A stretch of 64,000 nt of DNA from Candidatus Pelagibacterales bacterium (GCA_002715505.1 PAZF01000017.1:1-64000), one strand, 5' to 3'; counted from the stretch's first letter, positions 20,929 to 32,739 are shown. A program made the numbers and translations. Notes: a model not told the origin generated them from the sequence alone.

Positions 20929-22089
20929 CTATACATCTTTTTTAATAAATTCATAATAACCCCATTCAAGCCAATCTAGTAAAATTTCTATATCTTTGCA
21001 ATTAATAGTAGACCCACCCCATATTCTTATTCCTAAAGGTGCATCTCTATATGATCCTATATCACACGCTATATTGTTTTTTTCAAAATAACTTAATAAT
21101 TGTGACATCTTATCTTTAAGAGTTTCCGAATCCATTAATTTTAATATTGAGGGTTTTATTTTAAGACATATAGAAGTACATGATCTTATTTCTTTTTTCA
21201 CAGCTAAAAATTCTAGCCAGGAAGAGTTTTCTATTTTACTTTCAACCATAGAAAGATTTTTTTTACTTATTTCAATCGTTTTATTTAAACCTCCAATTTT
21301 TTTAACCCATTGCAGTGAGTCTAAAACGTCTTCTACACATAACATTGAAGGTGTATTTATAGTATTTCCAGTAAAAAGTTTTTTGTTAACTTTAGATTTA
21401 CTCATTAATTGAAATATTTTTGGTATAGGCCTATCTATACTAAAACTTTCCAATCTTTCAATCACTTTTGGACTAAGTATTATAATGCCATGCTGTGCTT
21501 CACCTCCAAGTACTTTTTGCCATGAAAAAGTTGTAGCATCCAATTTACTCCAAGGCAACCTCATAGAAAAAACAGCAGAAGTGGCATCGCATATTGTTAA
21601 ACCTTCTCTATCATCCATAATCCAATTAGCATTAGGGACACATACACCCGAAGTAGTGCCGTTCCACGTAAAAACAACATCATTTTTAAAGTCAACCTCA
21701 TCTAGATTTGTAATTTTCCCATAGTCTGCTTTAAGTACTCTGGTATTTTTAATTTTAAGTTGATTCACTATGTCTTTAACCCAATCATTTCCAAAACTTT
21801 CCCATGCTAGCACATCAACTGGTTTTTCTCCTAGCAAGTTCCAAAGCAACATTTCAATTGCTCCAGTATCAGATGCAGGAACTATTGCTATGGAATAATT
21901 TATGGGTACTTCCAATATTTCCCTAATTAATAAAATTACTTTATTAATCCTTTCTAAAGCTAATTTAGATCTGTGTGATCTTCCTAATATGGCGTCAGAT
22001 AGTACTGATAAACTCCAACCGGGTCTTTTAGGACAAGGTCCTGAAGAAAATAAAGAATTATTAGGTTTTACTTTAGGTTTGTCAATCAT
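20929..22089 (-). CDS. serC: phosphoserine transaminase
   Basis: FSSGPCPKRPGWS; WQKVLGGEAQHG; adjacent to serA. Confidence 0.95.
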   Translation of the reverse strand: MIDKPKVKPNNSLFSSGPCPKRPGWSLSVLSDAILGRSHRSKLALERINKVILLIREILEVPINYSIAIVPASDTGAIEMLLWNLLGEKPVDVLAWESFGNDWVKDIVNQLKIKNTRVLKADYGKITNLDEVDFKNDVVFTWNGTTSGVCVPNANWIMDDREGLTICDATSAVFSMRLPWSKLDATTFSWQKVLGGEAQHGIIILSPKVIERLESFSIDRPIPKIFQLMSKSKVNKKLFTGNTINTPSMLCVEDVLDSLQWVKKIGGLNKTIEISKKNLSMVESKIENSSWLEFLAVKKEIRSCTSICLKIKPSILKLMDSETLKDKMSQLLSYFEKNNIACDIGSYRDAPLGIRIWGGSTINCKDIEILLDWLEWGYYEFIKKDV

Positions 22090-22171
22090 GATTAAATTTT
22101 AATGATAAATAAATAATAAAGTTATAGAATAACTATCTTAAATTCATCGGTCAAATAATTAGTTAAATTAA

Positions 22172-22957
22172 TTATAAAAAATGATTTAGAGGATTATGTC
22201 CATTTCCTATGGTATGACCTCTTTTAATTCCCTTTATAACATATTTTCTGGCATTATTTATACTATCATATAGATTAAATCCTTTAAATAAATAGCATGC
22301 TATTGCCGATGCTAAAGTACATCCAGTGCCGTGTGTATTTAAGGTTTTTATTTTAGAAGATACAAATTTATAAATCTTTTTTCCTGCAAGTAGCATGTCA
22401 ATTATTTCATTGCTTTCAAGATGTCCTCCTTTTAAAAGGATATTTTTAATATTCATACTATCAAATTTTTTTAAATTAAATTCCATATCCTCTGAGTTTT
22501 TAATTTTAACATTTAGTATTTTTTCTGTCTCTGGAATATTAGGGGTAATCAAAAAGCTCTTTGGAAATAATTCTTTTTTTAAGGTTTCTATAGAATTAAT
22601 ATCCAATAAACTGTGTCCACCTTTTGCAACCATAACTGGATCAAGAATGATAGGTATTTCGGGATAATATTTTTTTAAACAAAAGCTTACTACTTCTATA
22701 ATACTAGCATTAGAAAGCATACCAATTTTTATAATAGAGGTGTTTAAATCCTTGCTTATAGACTTAAGTTGTGCCTCAATCATTTTATTAGGTATATTGA
22801 TAACACTATCTACTCCCATAGTATTTTGCGCAGTAATCGCAGTTATTACAGTAGAAGCGTAAATCTTATGAGCTGAAAAGGTTTTTAAGTCTGCTTGAAT
22901 ACCTGCTCCAGCACTTGAGTCGGACCCCGCTATAATTAAAGACGAAGGGTTGATCAT
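22172..22957 (-). CDS. thiD: hydroxymethylpyrimidine/phosphomethylpyrimidine kinase
   Basis: IAGSDSSAGAGIQADLKTF; NTHGTGCTLASAIA. Confidence 0.96.
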   Translation of the reverse strand: MINPSSLIIAGSDSSAGAGIQADLKTFSAHKIYASTVITAITAQNTMGVDSVINIPNKMIEAQLKSISKDLNTSIIKIGMLSNASIIEVVSFCLKKYYPEIPIILDPVMVAKGGHSLLDINSIETLKKELFPKSFLITPNIPETEKILNVKIKNSEDMEFNLKKFDSMNIKNILLKGGHLESNEIIDMLLAGKKIYKFVSSKIKTLNTHGTGCTLASAIACYLFKGFNLYDSINNARKYVIKGIKRGHTIGNGHNPLNHFL

Positions 22958-24318
22958 ATATTTATATCTTTAAGAGCTTTTTTAGTTTTTTCTAATACTT
23001 TATTAGCAACTATTTTATTTTTTGATTCTACCATAATTCTAATTTTATTTTCTGTACCTGATTTTCTTACTAATAGCCTTCCATTTGATTTAAGAGACTT
23101 GCTCAATTTGAGTATTTCATCTTTAGAATTTTTTAAGATTATTTCTGCAGAAGTATTTTTTTTAACGTTAAAATTATCATTTAATTGAGGATAGGGTTTG
23201 TAAAAATTGGACAAAAAAGACAGTTTTTTTCCTCTTTCTTTTAAGGTGTGTAAAACTTCAAGCGATGCTAGTAATCCATCACCTGAAGAACACAAACTAC
23301 TGAGAATTATATGTCCAGAAGGTTCACCACCAAGTATCAAATTCCTTTTTTTCATTTCTTTAATAATATTTCTATCCCCCACATCAACTCTTACAAAGTT
23401 TATATTTTTTTTTTTAAAATATTCATGCAATGCAGAGTTAGTCATTGATGTTCCCACTACCGTATTATTTTTTAAAATTTTTTTGTTTTTCCAATTAGTT
23501 GCTATTATACCTAATATCATATCTCCATTTACTATATTACCATTTTCATCAATTAAGACACATCTGTCAGCATCTCCATCTAAAGCTATTCCTAAATCAG
23601 CCTTAGTTTTTTTAACTACTGATATCAGTTTTCTCAAATTAGTAGAGCCACCGTTTTTATTAACATTTGTTCCATCGGGAGTTATATTTATTGGTATAAC
23701 TTCAGCACCAAGCTCCCATAGTATTGTAGGACCCACTTTGTAAGCGGCACCGTTAGCACAATCAAGCACAATTTTTAAACCATCTAATCTTAAAGAATAG
23801 GGCATTCTTGATTTCAAGTATTCAATATATCTTCCGCCTGCATCGTCAATTCTTTTAGCTCTTCCTAAATCTTCAGACTTTACTAATTTGAGTTTTTGGT
23901 CATCTATCAGTTTTTCTAATTCTATTTCTTGATCATCTGAAAGTTTAGTTCCGTCTGGACAAAAAATTTTAATTCCATTATCAACATACTCATTATGAGA
24001 GGCTGATATCATTACACCTACATCGCAACGCATTGATGATACAAGGGATGCTACACCTGGTGTGGGGAGAGGACCTGTAAGATAAACATTCATTCCCATG
24101 CTTAAAAACCCTGAGGTAAGAGCAGGCTCAATTGTATAATTTGAAAGTCTTGTATCCTTTCCTATCAATACGTGATGCTTATGTTTTCCCCTTTTGAAAA
24201 GTTTTGCTGAAGCCATACCTATCTTAAGTGCTAAGTTCGCATTCATTTTAGAAGAATTGGCTCTTCCTCTTATTCCATCTGTTCCAAAATATTTTTTAAA
24301 ATAATTATTTTTATTCAA
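22954..24318 (-). CDS. glmM: phosphoglucosamine mutase
   Basis: YFGTDGIRGRAN, MISASHNEYVDNGIK, ALDGDADRC. Confidence 0.97.
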   Translation of the reverse strand: MNKNNYFKKYFGTDGIRGRANSSKMNANLALKIGMASAKLFKRGKHKHHVLIGKDTRLSNYTIEPALTSGFLSMGMNVYLTGPLPTPGVASLVSSMRCDVGVMISASHNEYVDNGIKIFCPDGTKLSDDQEIELEKLIDDQKLKLVKSEDLGRAKRIDDAGGRYIEYLKSRMPYSLRLDGLKIVLDCANGAAYKVGPTILWELGAEVIPINITPDGTNVNKNGGSTNLRKLISVVKKTKADLGIALDGDADRCVLIDENGNIVNGDMILGIIATNWKNKKILKNNTVVGTSMTNSALHEYFKKKNINFVRVDVGDRNIIKEMKKRNLILGGEPSGHIILSSLCSSGDGLLASLEVLHTLKERGKKLSFLSNFYKPYPQLNDNFNVKKNTSAEIILKNSKDEILKLSKSLKSNGRLLVRKSGTENKIRIMVESKNKIVANKVLEKTKKALKDINI

Positions 24319-25382
24319 TTGTTAGCCTTTTTAAATATATTAATAGCTTCTTTTGTAGCTTTTACATCATGTACTCTTATAAAACTAGATCCTTTAAGAA
24401 AAGAGTCTAAAGCTAAAGAAATTGAACACGGTAATCTGTCTTCTTTTTCATTTTTAATAAATCTTCCAATAAAACTCTTTCTAGATAAGCCTATCAAAAC
24501 TGGTAATCCTAAATCAAGAAAAATTGATAAATATTTCAAGATTTGAAAATTATGATTGTCATTTTTACCAAAACCTATTCCAGGATCTATTATTATTTTA
24601 GACGTATTAATTTTTATTTCTTTCATTATATTTATTTTTTCTAAAAAAAAATCATATATTTCTGAAATAACATTCTGATACTTAGGGTTTATTTGCATAT
24701 CAGCCGGCGTTTTAACAGAATGCATGAGAACATAATAACAATTATATTTCTTTATCACATTTAAAGAATTTTTATCATAATTTAAACCAGATACATCATT
24801 AATAATTTTTACTCCTTCATCTAAAACTTTTTGCATAGTTAAAGAGTTTCTTGTGTCACAAGATACATTAATATTGTTTTTACAAAGTTCTTGTACTACA
24901 GGGAATACTCTATCAAGTTCTTCTTTTGGCGGTATTGCCAAGGATCCAGGTCTTGTAGACTCACCGCCAACATCAATAATATCTGCTCCTTCTTTTATTA
25001 ATTTATAAGCCTGGTCTATTGCCTTAGAGGTATTAAAGTATTTTCCTCCATCATAAAAGCTATCTTTTGTAATATTAAGTATACCCATAATTTTAGGTTG
25101 GTTTCCCCTAAACAAGCTTGGTATTTCTTCTCTGGTTTGATGAATTTTACTAATTCTTTCTCGTAAATTAGAATATTTAAGAGATACCTTTTTTAATAAA
25201 TTATCATTACTTAATTTTATTACTTCTGATAATTTTATATTATTGTTTTTGTCTAAAACATATAATTCTATATAATCATAGCCTAAATCAGAATTATATT
25301 TTAGCTTATTTTTACTTTTATATTTTAGATCATTTTTGATTACTTTTATATTGCTAGGCAATAAAAAGTAATTATTGAACAT
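24315..25382 (-). CDS. folP: dihydropteroate synthase
   Basis: IMGILNITKDSFYDGGKY; GADIIDVGGESTRPGS; DPGIGFGK. Confidence 0.95.
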   Translation of the reverse strand: MFNNYFLLPSNIKVIKNDLKYKSKNKLKYNSDLGYDYIELYVLDKNNNIKLSEVIKLSNDNLLKKVSLKYSNLRERISKIHQTREEIPSLFRGNQPKIMGILNITKDSFYDGGKYFNTSKAIDQAYKLIKEGADIIDVGGESTRPGSLAIPPKEELDRVFPVVQELCKNNINVSCDTRNSLTMQKVLDEGVKIINDVSGLNYDKNSLNVIKKYNCYYVLMHSVKTPADMQINPKYQNVISEIYDFFLEKINIMKEIKINTSKIIIDPGIGFGKNDNHNFQILKYLSIFLDLGLPVLIGLSRKSFIGRFIKNEKEDRLPCSISLALDSFLKGSSFIRVHDVKATKEAINIFKKANN

Positions 25383-25391
25383 AAGTAAGAG

Positions 25392-27320
25392 TTAAGAAAT
25401 ATTTTTTGCTGTTAAGGGAACTGATCCTAAAGGCTTCTGTTTGCTTTTTGTTTTGTTTATTTGCTTTTCAGTGCTTTCTTTAAATTTGTCATCATCATCT
25501 TTAGGTCTTTTAGGCTTTTTGCCCTTTAATAAAAGATTAATATCGTCAGCCGTAAGCGTTTCGTATTCAAGCAACCCTTTGGCTATAATGTGAAGATCTT
25601 TAATATTAGCGGAAATAATTTTTCTTGCGTTAGTTTCTCCGTTAACTACTAGTCTTTTAATTTCTAAATCAATCATTTTTGCAGTTTCATCAGAGATATT
25701 TGTTTGTTGAGAAACAGAGTGTCCAAGAAAAACTTCTTCTTGATTACTTTCATATCTTAAAGGTCCCAATTTATCAGAGAAACCAAATTCTTTAACCATT
25801 CTTCTGGCTAAATTAGTAGCTTGTTGTATATCATTTCCAGCACCAGTAGTAATATTATCTTTTCCATAAATAATTTCTTCTGCAATTCTTCCTCCAAATA
25901 AAGAAGCTAGCTGGGCGTTTAACTCATTAAACGTATGAGCAAGCTTATCTCTTTCGGGCAACCACATAGTAACTCCTAAAGCCCTACCTCTAGGTATTAT
26001 AGTTACTTTATGAAGGGGTTCATGACCTTTAGCATTCAGCATTACCAGGGCGTGGCCTGCTTCATGATATGCAGTTTTTTCTTTTTCTTCCTCTGTCATA
26101 ATCATAGATTTTCTTTCAGAGCCCATCATTACTTTATCTTTAGACTCTTCAAATTCTGCCATAGAAACATTTTTTTTACCTTTTCTGGCTGCTAATAAAG
26201 CGGCTTCATTTACTATATTAGCTAAGTCTGCTCCTGAAAAACCAGGTGTGCCTCTTGCTATAACACGAGCTTTGACATCAGGTGCTAGCGGAACTTTTTT
26301 CATATGAACTTTTAAAATTTTTTCTCTACCTAAAATATCTGGATTAGGAACTACTACTTGACGATCAAACCTTCCAGGCCTAAGAAGAGCAGGGTCCAGA
26401 ACATCAGGCCTATTAGTAGCAGCAATTAAAATAACTCCTTCATTTGTTTCAAAACCATCCATTTCTACAAGAAGCTGATTTAGTGTTTGTTCTCTTTCAT
26501 CATTTCCCCCGCCTAAACCAGCACCTCTATGTCTTCCTACAGCATCAATTTCATCTACAAATATAATACAAGGAGCATTTTTTTTACCTTGTTCGAACAT
26601 ATCTCTTACTCTAGAGGCACCAACTCCTACAAACATTTCTACAAAATCGGACCCTGATATAGTAAAAAAAGGAACTTTTGCTTCACCTGCAACTGCCCTT
26701 GCTATAAGTGTTTTACCTGTACCAGGAGGACCTACCAATAAAACACCTTTTGGTATTTTTCCACCCAATCTTTGAAACTTTATCGGATTTTTAAGATATT
26801 CGACAACCTCTTCTAACTCTTCTTTAGCTTCATCTACTCCTGCTACGTCTTTAAAAGTTACTCTACCTTGTTTTTCTGTTAAAAGCTTGGCTTTAGATTT
26901 TCCAAATCCTAAGGCTCCTCCTCTTCCACCCTGCATTTGCCTCATAAAAAAAATCCAAATTCCAATAAATAAGAGCATAGGTAACCAATTTAAAAATAGT
27001 CCTAAAAGTGGCGAAACTGGCTCTTCTTCTGGTGCAGCATTAATGACTATATTGTGGGAGGATAACTTCTCAATTAATGTTGGATCATTAGGTGGAGTAT
27101 AGGTTTTAAATTTAGAGCCATCATCAAGATGTCCTATTATGTTCCTACCAACCATTGAAACATCATTAATTTTATCAGTTTCTACTAGTTTTAAAAATTC
27201 GGAATATGGAATTTGAGAGGGTTTTACAGTTTTTTTGCCGCCTTCAAACATATTAAAAAGTAAAACTAAAACTAATGCTACGATTACCCAAACTGCAAAG
27301 TTTTTTCCAGAATTATTCAA
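25392..27320 (-). CDS. ftsH: ATP-dependent zinc metalloprotease FtsH
   Basis: [29 protein letters not shown]; two TM helices. Confidence 0.99.
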   Translation of the reverse strand: MNNSGKNFAVWVIVALVLVLLFNMFEGGKKTVKPSQIPYSEFLKLVETDKINDVSMVGRNIIGHLDDGSKFKTYTPPNDPTLIEKLSSHNIVINAAPEEEPVSPLLGLFLNWLPMLLFIGIWIFFMRQMQGGRGGALGFGKSKAKLLTEKQGRVTFKDVAGVDEAKEELEEVVEYLKNPIKFQRLGGKIPKGVLLVGPPGTGKTLIARAVAGEAKVPFFTISGSDFVEMFVGVGASRVRDMFEQGKKNAPCIIFVDEIDAVGRHRGAGLGGGNDEREQTLNQLLVEMDGFETNEGVILIAATNRPDVLDPALLRPGRFDRQVVVPNPDILGREKILKVHMKKVPLAPDVKARVIARGTPGFSGADLANIVNEAALLAARKGKKNVSMAEFEESKDKVMMGSERKSMIMTEEEKEKTAYHEAGHALVMLNAKGHEPLHKVTIIPRGRALGVTMWLPERDKLAHTFNELNAQLASLFGGRIAEEIIYGKDNITTGAGNDIQQATNLARRMVKEFGFSDKLGPLRYESNQEEVFLGHSVSQQTNISDETAKMIDLEIKRLVVNGETNARKIISANIKDLHIIAKGLLEYETLTADDINLLLKGKKPKRPKDDDDKFKESTEKQINKTKSKQKPLGSVPLTAKNIS

Positions 27321-27338
27321 AAATGTCTCCTTTAATCA

Positions 27339-28697
27339 TTAAAAATTACCTAAAGTATTACAATAATCAATACTTTTTAAATTAACAACGCTTTTTAATT
27401 TTATACTATTATATATATTTAAATGGGGTATGTAGATATAACCTTCAAGTGTTTTAATTACAGGAAGTGTTTTTCTAATCTCGAAGTTAATTTTTTTTAT
27501 ATTTTTTTTATTTAAATTATAAAATCCTTGGAAATCAATATTTTCTAATTCCTTGCCTAAAGGCGTTATGAAAAAAACCATTTTTTTTGATGTATTTGAA
27601 ATTGAAAATTTTTTATCCCACAAAATACTCTCTCCTTCTTTTAAAATAAATTCAAGATTTTTTATTTGATTAAACTCTCTAGTAATTGATATGGTTCCCG
27701 ACTGATTCTCTAACAAACACCCACCAACTGATATTTTAGTGTTTGATTTTTTTAAAATAAATTTTTTTAAATTATTTAACTTACTGCTTCTCAGAGGATA
27801 AAGATTATTGCCAATGTCCATAATTGCTTTATTTAAAATTCTTAATACCAAAAAATCAGGTAATTTTGAAAGATTATCTCTTTCTATTAAAATATAGCCT
27901 TCTTCTTTAAATATAACTTTTTTATCAAAAAAATTTATAGTGTGATAGTCAAAATATTTTCTTAACTTACAGAACAATCGCGAGGACTTTAATAGTTTAG
28001 ATTTTAAATCCTTGTTTTTTTCTAAATACATTCTAATTTGTGTTCTGAGGTATTTATAATTTTTATTACTAGGGTCTTCAAAAAATTTTATATTATTAAA
28101 TTTAGCATAATTATAAATATCTTTTTTAGAAATTCTTAAAAGAGGTCTCACCAAATTTATATCAAAAAGCTTTCTATTGGGGATCATGGGACACAATCCA
28201 TCAATTCTGCTTTTTTTAAAGACTCTCATAATAAAAGTTTCTACTAAATCATCTGCGTGGTGACCTAATAATAATATTTCAATATTTTCTTTTTTACAAA
28301 AATTAGAAATTGCTAAATATCTAGCTTTTCTAGCTTCTTCTAAAATATTTTTTTTTGGGGGATTTTCCCATTTTAGTATTTTATGTTTCCATCCAAGCTT
28401 TTTACTAATATCTTTAACATAGTTTACTTCAATTAAAGACTTTTGTCGTATATTGTGATTATATGAAATAATATATAATCTTTTATTATTTTTTTTGGCC
28501 CAAGCATTACTCAGATGCAATAGAGTCATGCTGTCAACTCCAGCCGAGACAGCAACTGCAATAGTATTTTTATTTTTTATAAAACTTAGTGGTTCTAAAA
28601 AATTTGAAAAATTTTCAAGATTTAAAGATTTATTAGGTTTAGCATTTAGCACTAATTTTATATTCTTTTGCTCTATTTTTAATTCTCTTCGAAGCAT
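27339..28697 (-). CDS. tilS: tRNA(Ile)-lysidine synthase (N-terminal start uncertain)
   Basis: AVAVSAGVDSMTLLHL PP-loop; LLGHHADDLVETFIMR. Confidence 0.93.
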   Translation of the reverse strand: MLRRELKIEQKNIKLVLNAKPNKSLNLENFSNFLEPLSFIKNKNTIAVAVSAGVDSMTLLHLSNAWAKKNNKRLYIISYNHNIRQKSLIEVNYVKDISKKLGWKHKILKWENPPKKNILEEARKARYLAISNFCKKENIEILLLGHHADDLVETFIMRVFKKSRIDGLCPMIPNRKLFDINLVRPLLRISKKDIYNYAKFNNIKFFEDPSNKNYKYLRTQIRMYLEKNKDLKSKLLKSSRLFCKLRKYFDYHTINFFDKKVIFKEEGYILIERDNLSKLPDFLVLRILNKAIMDIGNNLYPLRSSKLNNLKKFILKKSNTKISVGGCLLENQSGTISITREFNQIKNLEFILKEGESILWDKKFSISNTSKKMVFFITPLGKELENIDFQGFYNLNKKNIKKINFEIRKTLPVIKTLEGYIYIPHLNIYNSIKLKSVVNLKSIDYCNTLGNF

Positions 28698-29643
28698 TTG
28701 GAAATTCTAGTTCTAATTTAGAAAAAGCAGCACAGGCATCTTCATTTTTTCCTAGATTAACAAAAGTCAAAGCTAGTTTGAATACTTGGTCTATAGCTTT
28801 ATTGCCTTTAGGAAATTTTTTATACCCTTTTGCAAAACTTATAGCAGCTTTTTGAAATTGTTTTTGAACATAAAAAGTTTCTCCTAACCAATAGTAAGCA
28901 TTAGATGCAAGTGGATCATCTGGGTTCTCTCCTAAAAAAATATTAAAATATTTTTCTGCTTCTGAAAAATTTTCTTGAATTAACATGTTATATGCAAGTT
29001 TATAAATATCAGAAGGATTTTTAGATAACTCTTCTAATTGACTTTCAGAAATAGAACTTTCTTTTTGAGAAATAAGATTGTCTGGTTCTTTAATATTATC
29101 TTTGCTATCATTTTGACTCATATTATTATCATCATTTGTTTCTTTAACGGGCTCTTCTGATTCATTATTTTTTATAACACCTAAAACTTTCATGCTTGGA
29201 TTTTTTTCCATATTAGGATCTTCAGATGTAATGGTTTCAGAATTTTTTTCTTTTTCAAATACATTTACGCTTTCTTCTTGCAACGTATCTGGCTGCCTTG
29301 TATTTTTAGAATTATTAACAGATTTTATATCTTTTAAATCATTAGATATATTTTTTAACTCATAGAAAACTTCGTCTATCTTTCCATTCAAGGCTCTTAA
29401 TTCTTCTTCCAAGTCAATTAGTCTTTTTTCATGAGAGGCTATAGTATTAGTGGAGGAAACCAAAGTATTTGAATTTTCAACACTAATGCTGTCTTTTTGA
29501 AGTTTTTCAAGGTCTTTCTCCATTTTATTAATTTTTTCTATTACGGTGTTTAGGTACTCTTCAGCGTATACTATGCTTAATTTCGGCTTACTAAAAAACA
29601 CAAAAAATACTAAACTATAAAATAGTAAATTCTTTATTGGCAA
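28639..29643 (-). CDS. cpoB: Tol-Pal system coordinator CpoB/YbgF
   Basis: Signal peptide, coiled coil, C-terminal TPRs (AYYWLGETFYVQKQFQKAAISFAKGYKKFP); next to pal. Confidence 0.9.
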   Translation of the reverse strand: MPIKNLLFYSLVFFVFFSKPKLSIVYAEEYLNTVIEKINKMEKDLEKLQKDSISVENSNTLVSSTNTIASHEKRLIDLEEELRALNGKIDEVFYELKNISNDLKDIKSVNNSKNTRQPDTLQEESVNVFEKEKNSETITSEDPNMEKNPSMKVLGVIKNNESEEPVKETNDDNNMSQNDSKDNIKEPDNLISQKESSISESQLEELSKNPSDIYKLAYNMLIQENFSEAEKYFNIFLGENPDDPLASNAYYWLGETFYVQKQFQKAAISFAKGYKKFPKGNKAIDQVFKLALTFVNLGKNEDACAAFSKLELEFPNASKRIKNRAKEYKISAKC

Positions 29644-29653
29644 GAACCATCTC

Positions 29654-30211
29654 CTATTGGTTGATTACTGTTATAGCAGTTCTATTTTGAGCCCAGGATG
29701 CTTCATTTTCGTTAAGAGATTGCGGCTTTTCTTTTCCATAAGATATTACAGAAATTCTACTTTCTTCTACTCCCAACGAAACTAAAAAACTCTTTACTGA
29801 AAAAGCTCTTCTTTCTCCTAAAGCTAGATTATATTCTCTGGTACCTCTTTGGTCACAATGTCCTTCTATCCTGACTGTTAAATCTTTATTATTTAAAAGA
29901 AATCTTGCCTGTCTTTTTAAAGTTTCAACGCCCTCATTTTTAAACCTAGACTCATCATAATCAAAGAAAACCCGGTCTCCCACCTCTATGAGTTCTTCAA
30001 TTAAGATTTCTTCCATTGATTTTTTATTTTCACTTGCATTATCAGACACTTTAATTTCAGAGCTATCATCTTGATTTTTTATTGTAGTATCTTCACTATT
30101 GTTATCCGATGTCACATCAGCACCAGTAATGGGAATATTTTTTGTATTCTCTGTGCAAGAAGCTAATACTATAACTAATATCAAATATAAATACTTTTTA
30201 ATTAAAAACAT
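29654..30211 (-). CDS. pal: peptidoglycan-associated lipoprotein Pal
   Basis: Lipobox LASC; FDYDESRF, RIEGHCDQRGTREYNLALGERRAFSV. Confidence 0.96.
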   Translation of the reverse strand: MFLIKKYLYLILVIVLASCTENTKNIPITGADVTSDNNSEDTTIKNQDDSSEIKVSDNASENKKSMEEILIEELIEVGDRVFFDYDESRFKNEGVETLKRQARFLLNNKDLTVRIEGHCDQRGTREYNLALGERRAFSVKSFLVSLGVEESRISVISYGKEKPQSLNENEASWAQNRTAITVINQ

Positions 30212-30241
30212 ATTTTTATTTTACACAAAATATAAAAAAAA

Positions 30242-31561
30242 TTAATACTTAATTGAAGGTCCCCAATCAGGATCAGATGCTTGGTAGGGTGTAACTAATT
30301 CTTTTTCAAGATTACCTGTGATGTCAATAGTAAATAACTTAGATTTATTTTGATTATTTTGGTCTTTAACTATTTTATAAAATGCTAAGGTTCTTCCATT
30401 AGGAGACCAAGTAGGACCATCCGCAAGGTATCCTTCAGAAATTAGTCTTTCACCTTTACCATTAGCTTTAATCAATCCAATATAAAATTTTTTTTTATAA
30501 GATTTGGTGAATGCTATGTAATCTCCTCTTGGAGACCAAACGGGCGTTGCATAATTACCTTTGCCATAAGTAATTCTTTCAGCTTTCTTAAAATTATTCA
30601 CAACTTTTTTAATGTAAAGGTTTTGTTTTCCAGCTCTATCAGAACTAAAAACTATTTTTTTTCCATTAGGAGAAAAATATGGTGATGTATTTATATATTT
30701 ATTATTGGTTACTTGAAAATTTTTATTTTTTTCTAAATCTTGTATAAATATATTTGATTGACCTCTACTTGTAAGAGAAAAAATAATTTTTTTTCCATTA
30801 GGTGAAAATCTTGGAGCGAAACTCATACCCAAATAGTTGCCCAGTATTTTAGTATTTTTAGATTTAAGATTCATAAGGTAAACACTAGCTTTATTATTTT
30901 TATATTGTAAAAAAACTATATTTTTTCCATCTGGTGAAAATCTTGGAGTTAAAACTAAATCTTTTCCATCAGTTAATATTTTGTGATTATTTCCATCATA
31001 ATCCATTATTGCTAATTTTCTGGATTTTTCTGCTCCATCACCTTCTTCTGCTACATATACTACTTTTGTATCAAAATAGCCTTTTTCTCCCGTAATATTT
31101 TCATAAATTATATTTGAAATTATATGAGAAGAAGTTCTCCAATCAGACTCTGAAATGCCAGAGATATTTTTATTTACTACTAATTTTTCCTGATAAATAT
31201 CCCATAACTTAAAATTTATTTTAAGTAATCTGTTATTTATAAATATCTCTCCGCTAATAAGAAAATTAGCATCTATCAGCCTCCAATCACTAAACAATGG
31301 TTGCAAAAATACTTCATTTTCTGATTGTAAAAATGATTTTTCTGAGAGAATCTTAAAAAGACCTGTATTTCTTAGATTATTAGAAATAATTGTATTTATT
31401 TTCAATGAATAATCTTCTTCTGTAGCATCTTGTGAGTTAAATTTGACAACCGCTATTGGTAAAGGCTCTATTTTGCCTTCAGTTACATCTATTTCCAATC
31501 CGCTTAGAGGATTTACATAAATGTTAATTATATAAAATATCAATAACAGTATTTTTTTCAT
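30242..31561 (-). CDS. tolB: Tol-Pal system beta propeller protein TolB
   Basis: Repeated FSPNGKKI/FSSDR propeller motifs; upstream of pal. Confidence 0.96.
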   Translation of the reverse strand: MKKILLLIFYIINIYVNPLSGLEIDVTEGKIEPLPIAVVKFNSQDATEEDYSLKINTIISNNLRNTGLFKILSEKSFLQSENEVFLQPLFSDWRLIDANFLISGEIFINNRLLKINFKLWDIYQEKLVVNKNISGISESDWRTSSHIISNIIYENITGEKGYFDTKVVYVAEEGDGAEKSRKLAIMDYDGNNHKILTDGKDLVLTPRFSPDGKNIVFLQYKNNKASVYLMNLKSKNTKILGNYLGMSFAPRFSPNGKKIIFSLTSRGQSNIFIQDLEKNKNFQVTNNKYINTSPYFSPNGKKIVFSSDRAGKQNLYIKKVVNNFKKAERITYGKGNYATPVWSPRGDYIAFTKSYKKKFYIGLIKANGKGERLISEGYLADGPTWSPNGRTLAFYKIVKDQNNQNKSKLFTIDITGNLEKELVTPYQASDPDWGPSIKY

Positions 31562-32310
31562 TGGTTTGCTTCAAAAGGCATAAAATTAATATTTATTTTT
31601 TTCCATATATTATATCTATGTTTTTCTAATCCTTCAAATGGAGAAGATTTTTTTATAGCTCTTATAGCAGAATCTAAATAAGGGCGCAAAAATTTATCGT
31701 CTCTTATTTTTCTATTTGTGCTACTCGGAATGTTAATACTGGTTACATTTCCATAGGGATCTAAAGTAATACTTATTTTAATAGTTAGGTTTTCTATGTT
31801 TTTAATTCCCGGAGGTCTTGTCCAATTATTGTTTATTTGCGTCATTAGAATATTAACTATGGTATTTAGTTCCTTTTTATTTGTATTAATACTTTGAGTA
31901 TCAATATTTTTTTTAGATAAATTTTCAATTTTTTTATTAATATTATTTTCATCTTCAGTATTCTGCAGTATGTCTTTTTCTGCCAAGTTTTTTAACATGT
32001 CATCAAATCTATTATTATTTATTTTCTTTAAAGTTTTCTTTTCAGCATCTTTCTTTTTTTTTGTTATTGTAGGTTTTTTATCTAAATTTTTTTTAACAGA
32101 TTTTTTGTTTTGTTTTTTTTTAGGTTTATTTTTTTTTTCTTTTAGACTTTTATTTGTTTTCGACGTTGTTTCTTTCTTTACTTTCTTGTTTTCTACATAA
32201 GATACATTTATAACCCTGTTATACTTGGTTTTGTTATCAAATTTTTCAACATTAAAAAAAGTAATAAGTAATAAGTGAAAAAATAAAGAAAAAATTAAAA
32301 ACTTAATCAA
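31558..32310 (-). CDS. tolA: TolA-like protein
   Basis: N-terminal TM, Lys-rich helical linker, TonB-C-like domain; between tolR and tolB. Confidence 0.88.
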   Translation of the reverse strand: MIKFLIFSLFFHLLLITFFNVEKFDNKTKYNRVINVSYVENKKVKKETTSKTNKSLKEKKNKPKKKQNKKSVKKNLDKKPTITKKKKDAEKKTLKKINNNRFDDMLKNLAEKDILQNTEDENNINKKIENLSKKNIDTQSINTNKKELNTIVNILMTQINNNWTRPPGIKNIENLTIKISITLDPYGNVTSINIPSSTNRKIRDDKFLRPYLDSAIRAIKKSSPFEGLEKHRYNIWKKININFMPFEANQ

Positions 32311-32316
32311 AGTTTC

Positions 32317-32739
32317 TCAGTTCTTAGGGTTAGTCATCAGACTAATATTAGTAATTTCAGAGTCTATTATTTGCTTCATTACTTGCATAAGTAGGTCATA
32401 GGATACTACTTTGTCAGCTTTTAAAAATATTCTGATTTTTGGATTAGCTCTTTTCATTGCTAGTAGTTTGGGAGTTAAATCATTATAATTAATTTTTTTA
32501 TCTGATAAAAAAACTTGTTTATTTTTATTTATACTTATTACAAGAGGTTCATCACTTTCGGGTATATTCGGAGTATTAACATCAGGTAATTCTAATTCTA
32601 CTCCTGTTTTCATAAGTGGTGCTGTAATCATAAAAATAATTAACAAAACTAGCATTACATCAACAAAAGGCGTGACATTTATTTCAGACATGGGTTTTCT
32701 TCTATTGTTAAAATTATATCTTAAGTGATGCCTTTTCAT
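32317..32739 (-). CDS. tolR: TolR / ExbD family protein
   Basis: MSEINVTPFVDVMLVLLIIFMITAPL. Confidence 0.95.
   Translation of the reverse strand: MKRHHLRYNFNNRRKPMSEINVTPFVDVMLVLLIIFMITAPLMKTGVELELPDVNTPNIPESDEPLVISINKNKQVFLSDKKINYNDLTPKLLAMKRANPKIRIFLKADKVVSYDLLMQVMKQIIDSEITNISLMTNPKN

Noticed and set aside
28639-28697. 59-bp overlap of tilS with cpoB as a possible recoding site
   Set aside because: Most likely a too-early tilS start call; the conserved tilS region begins after the overlap.
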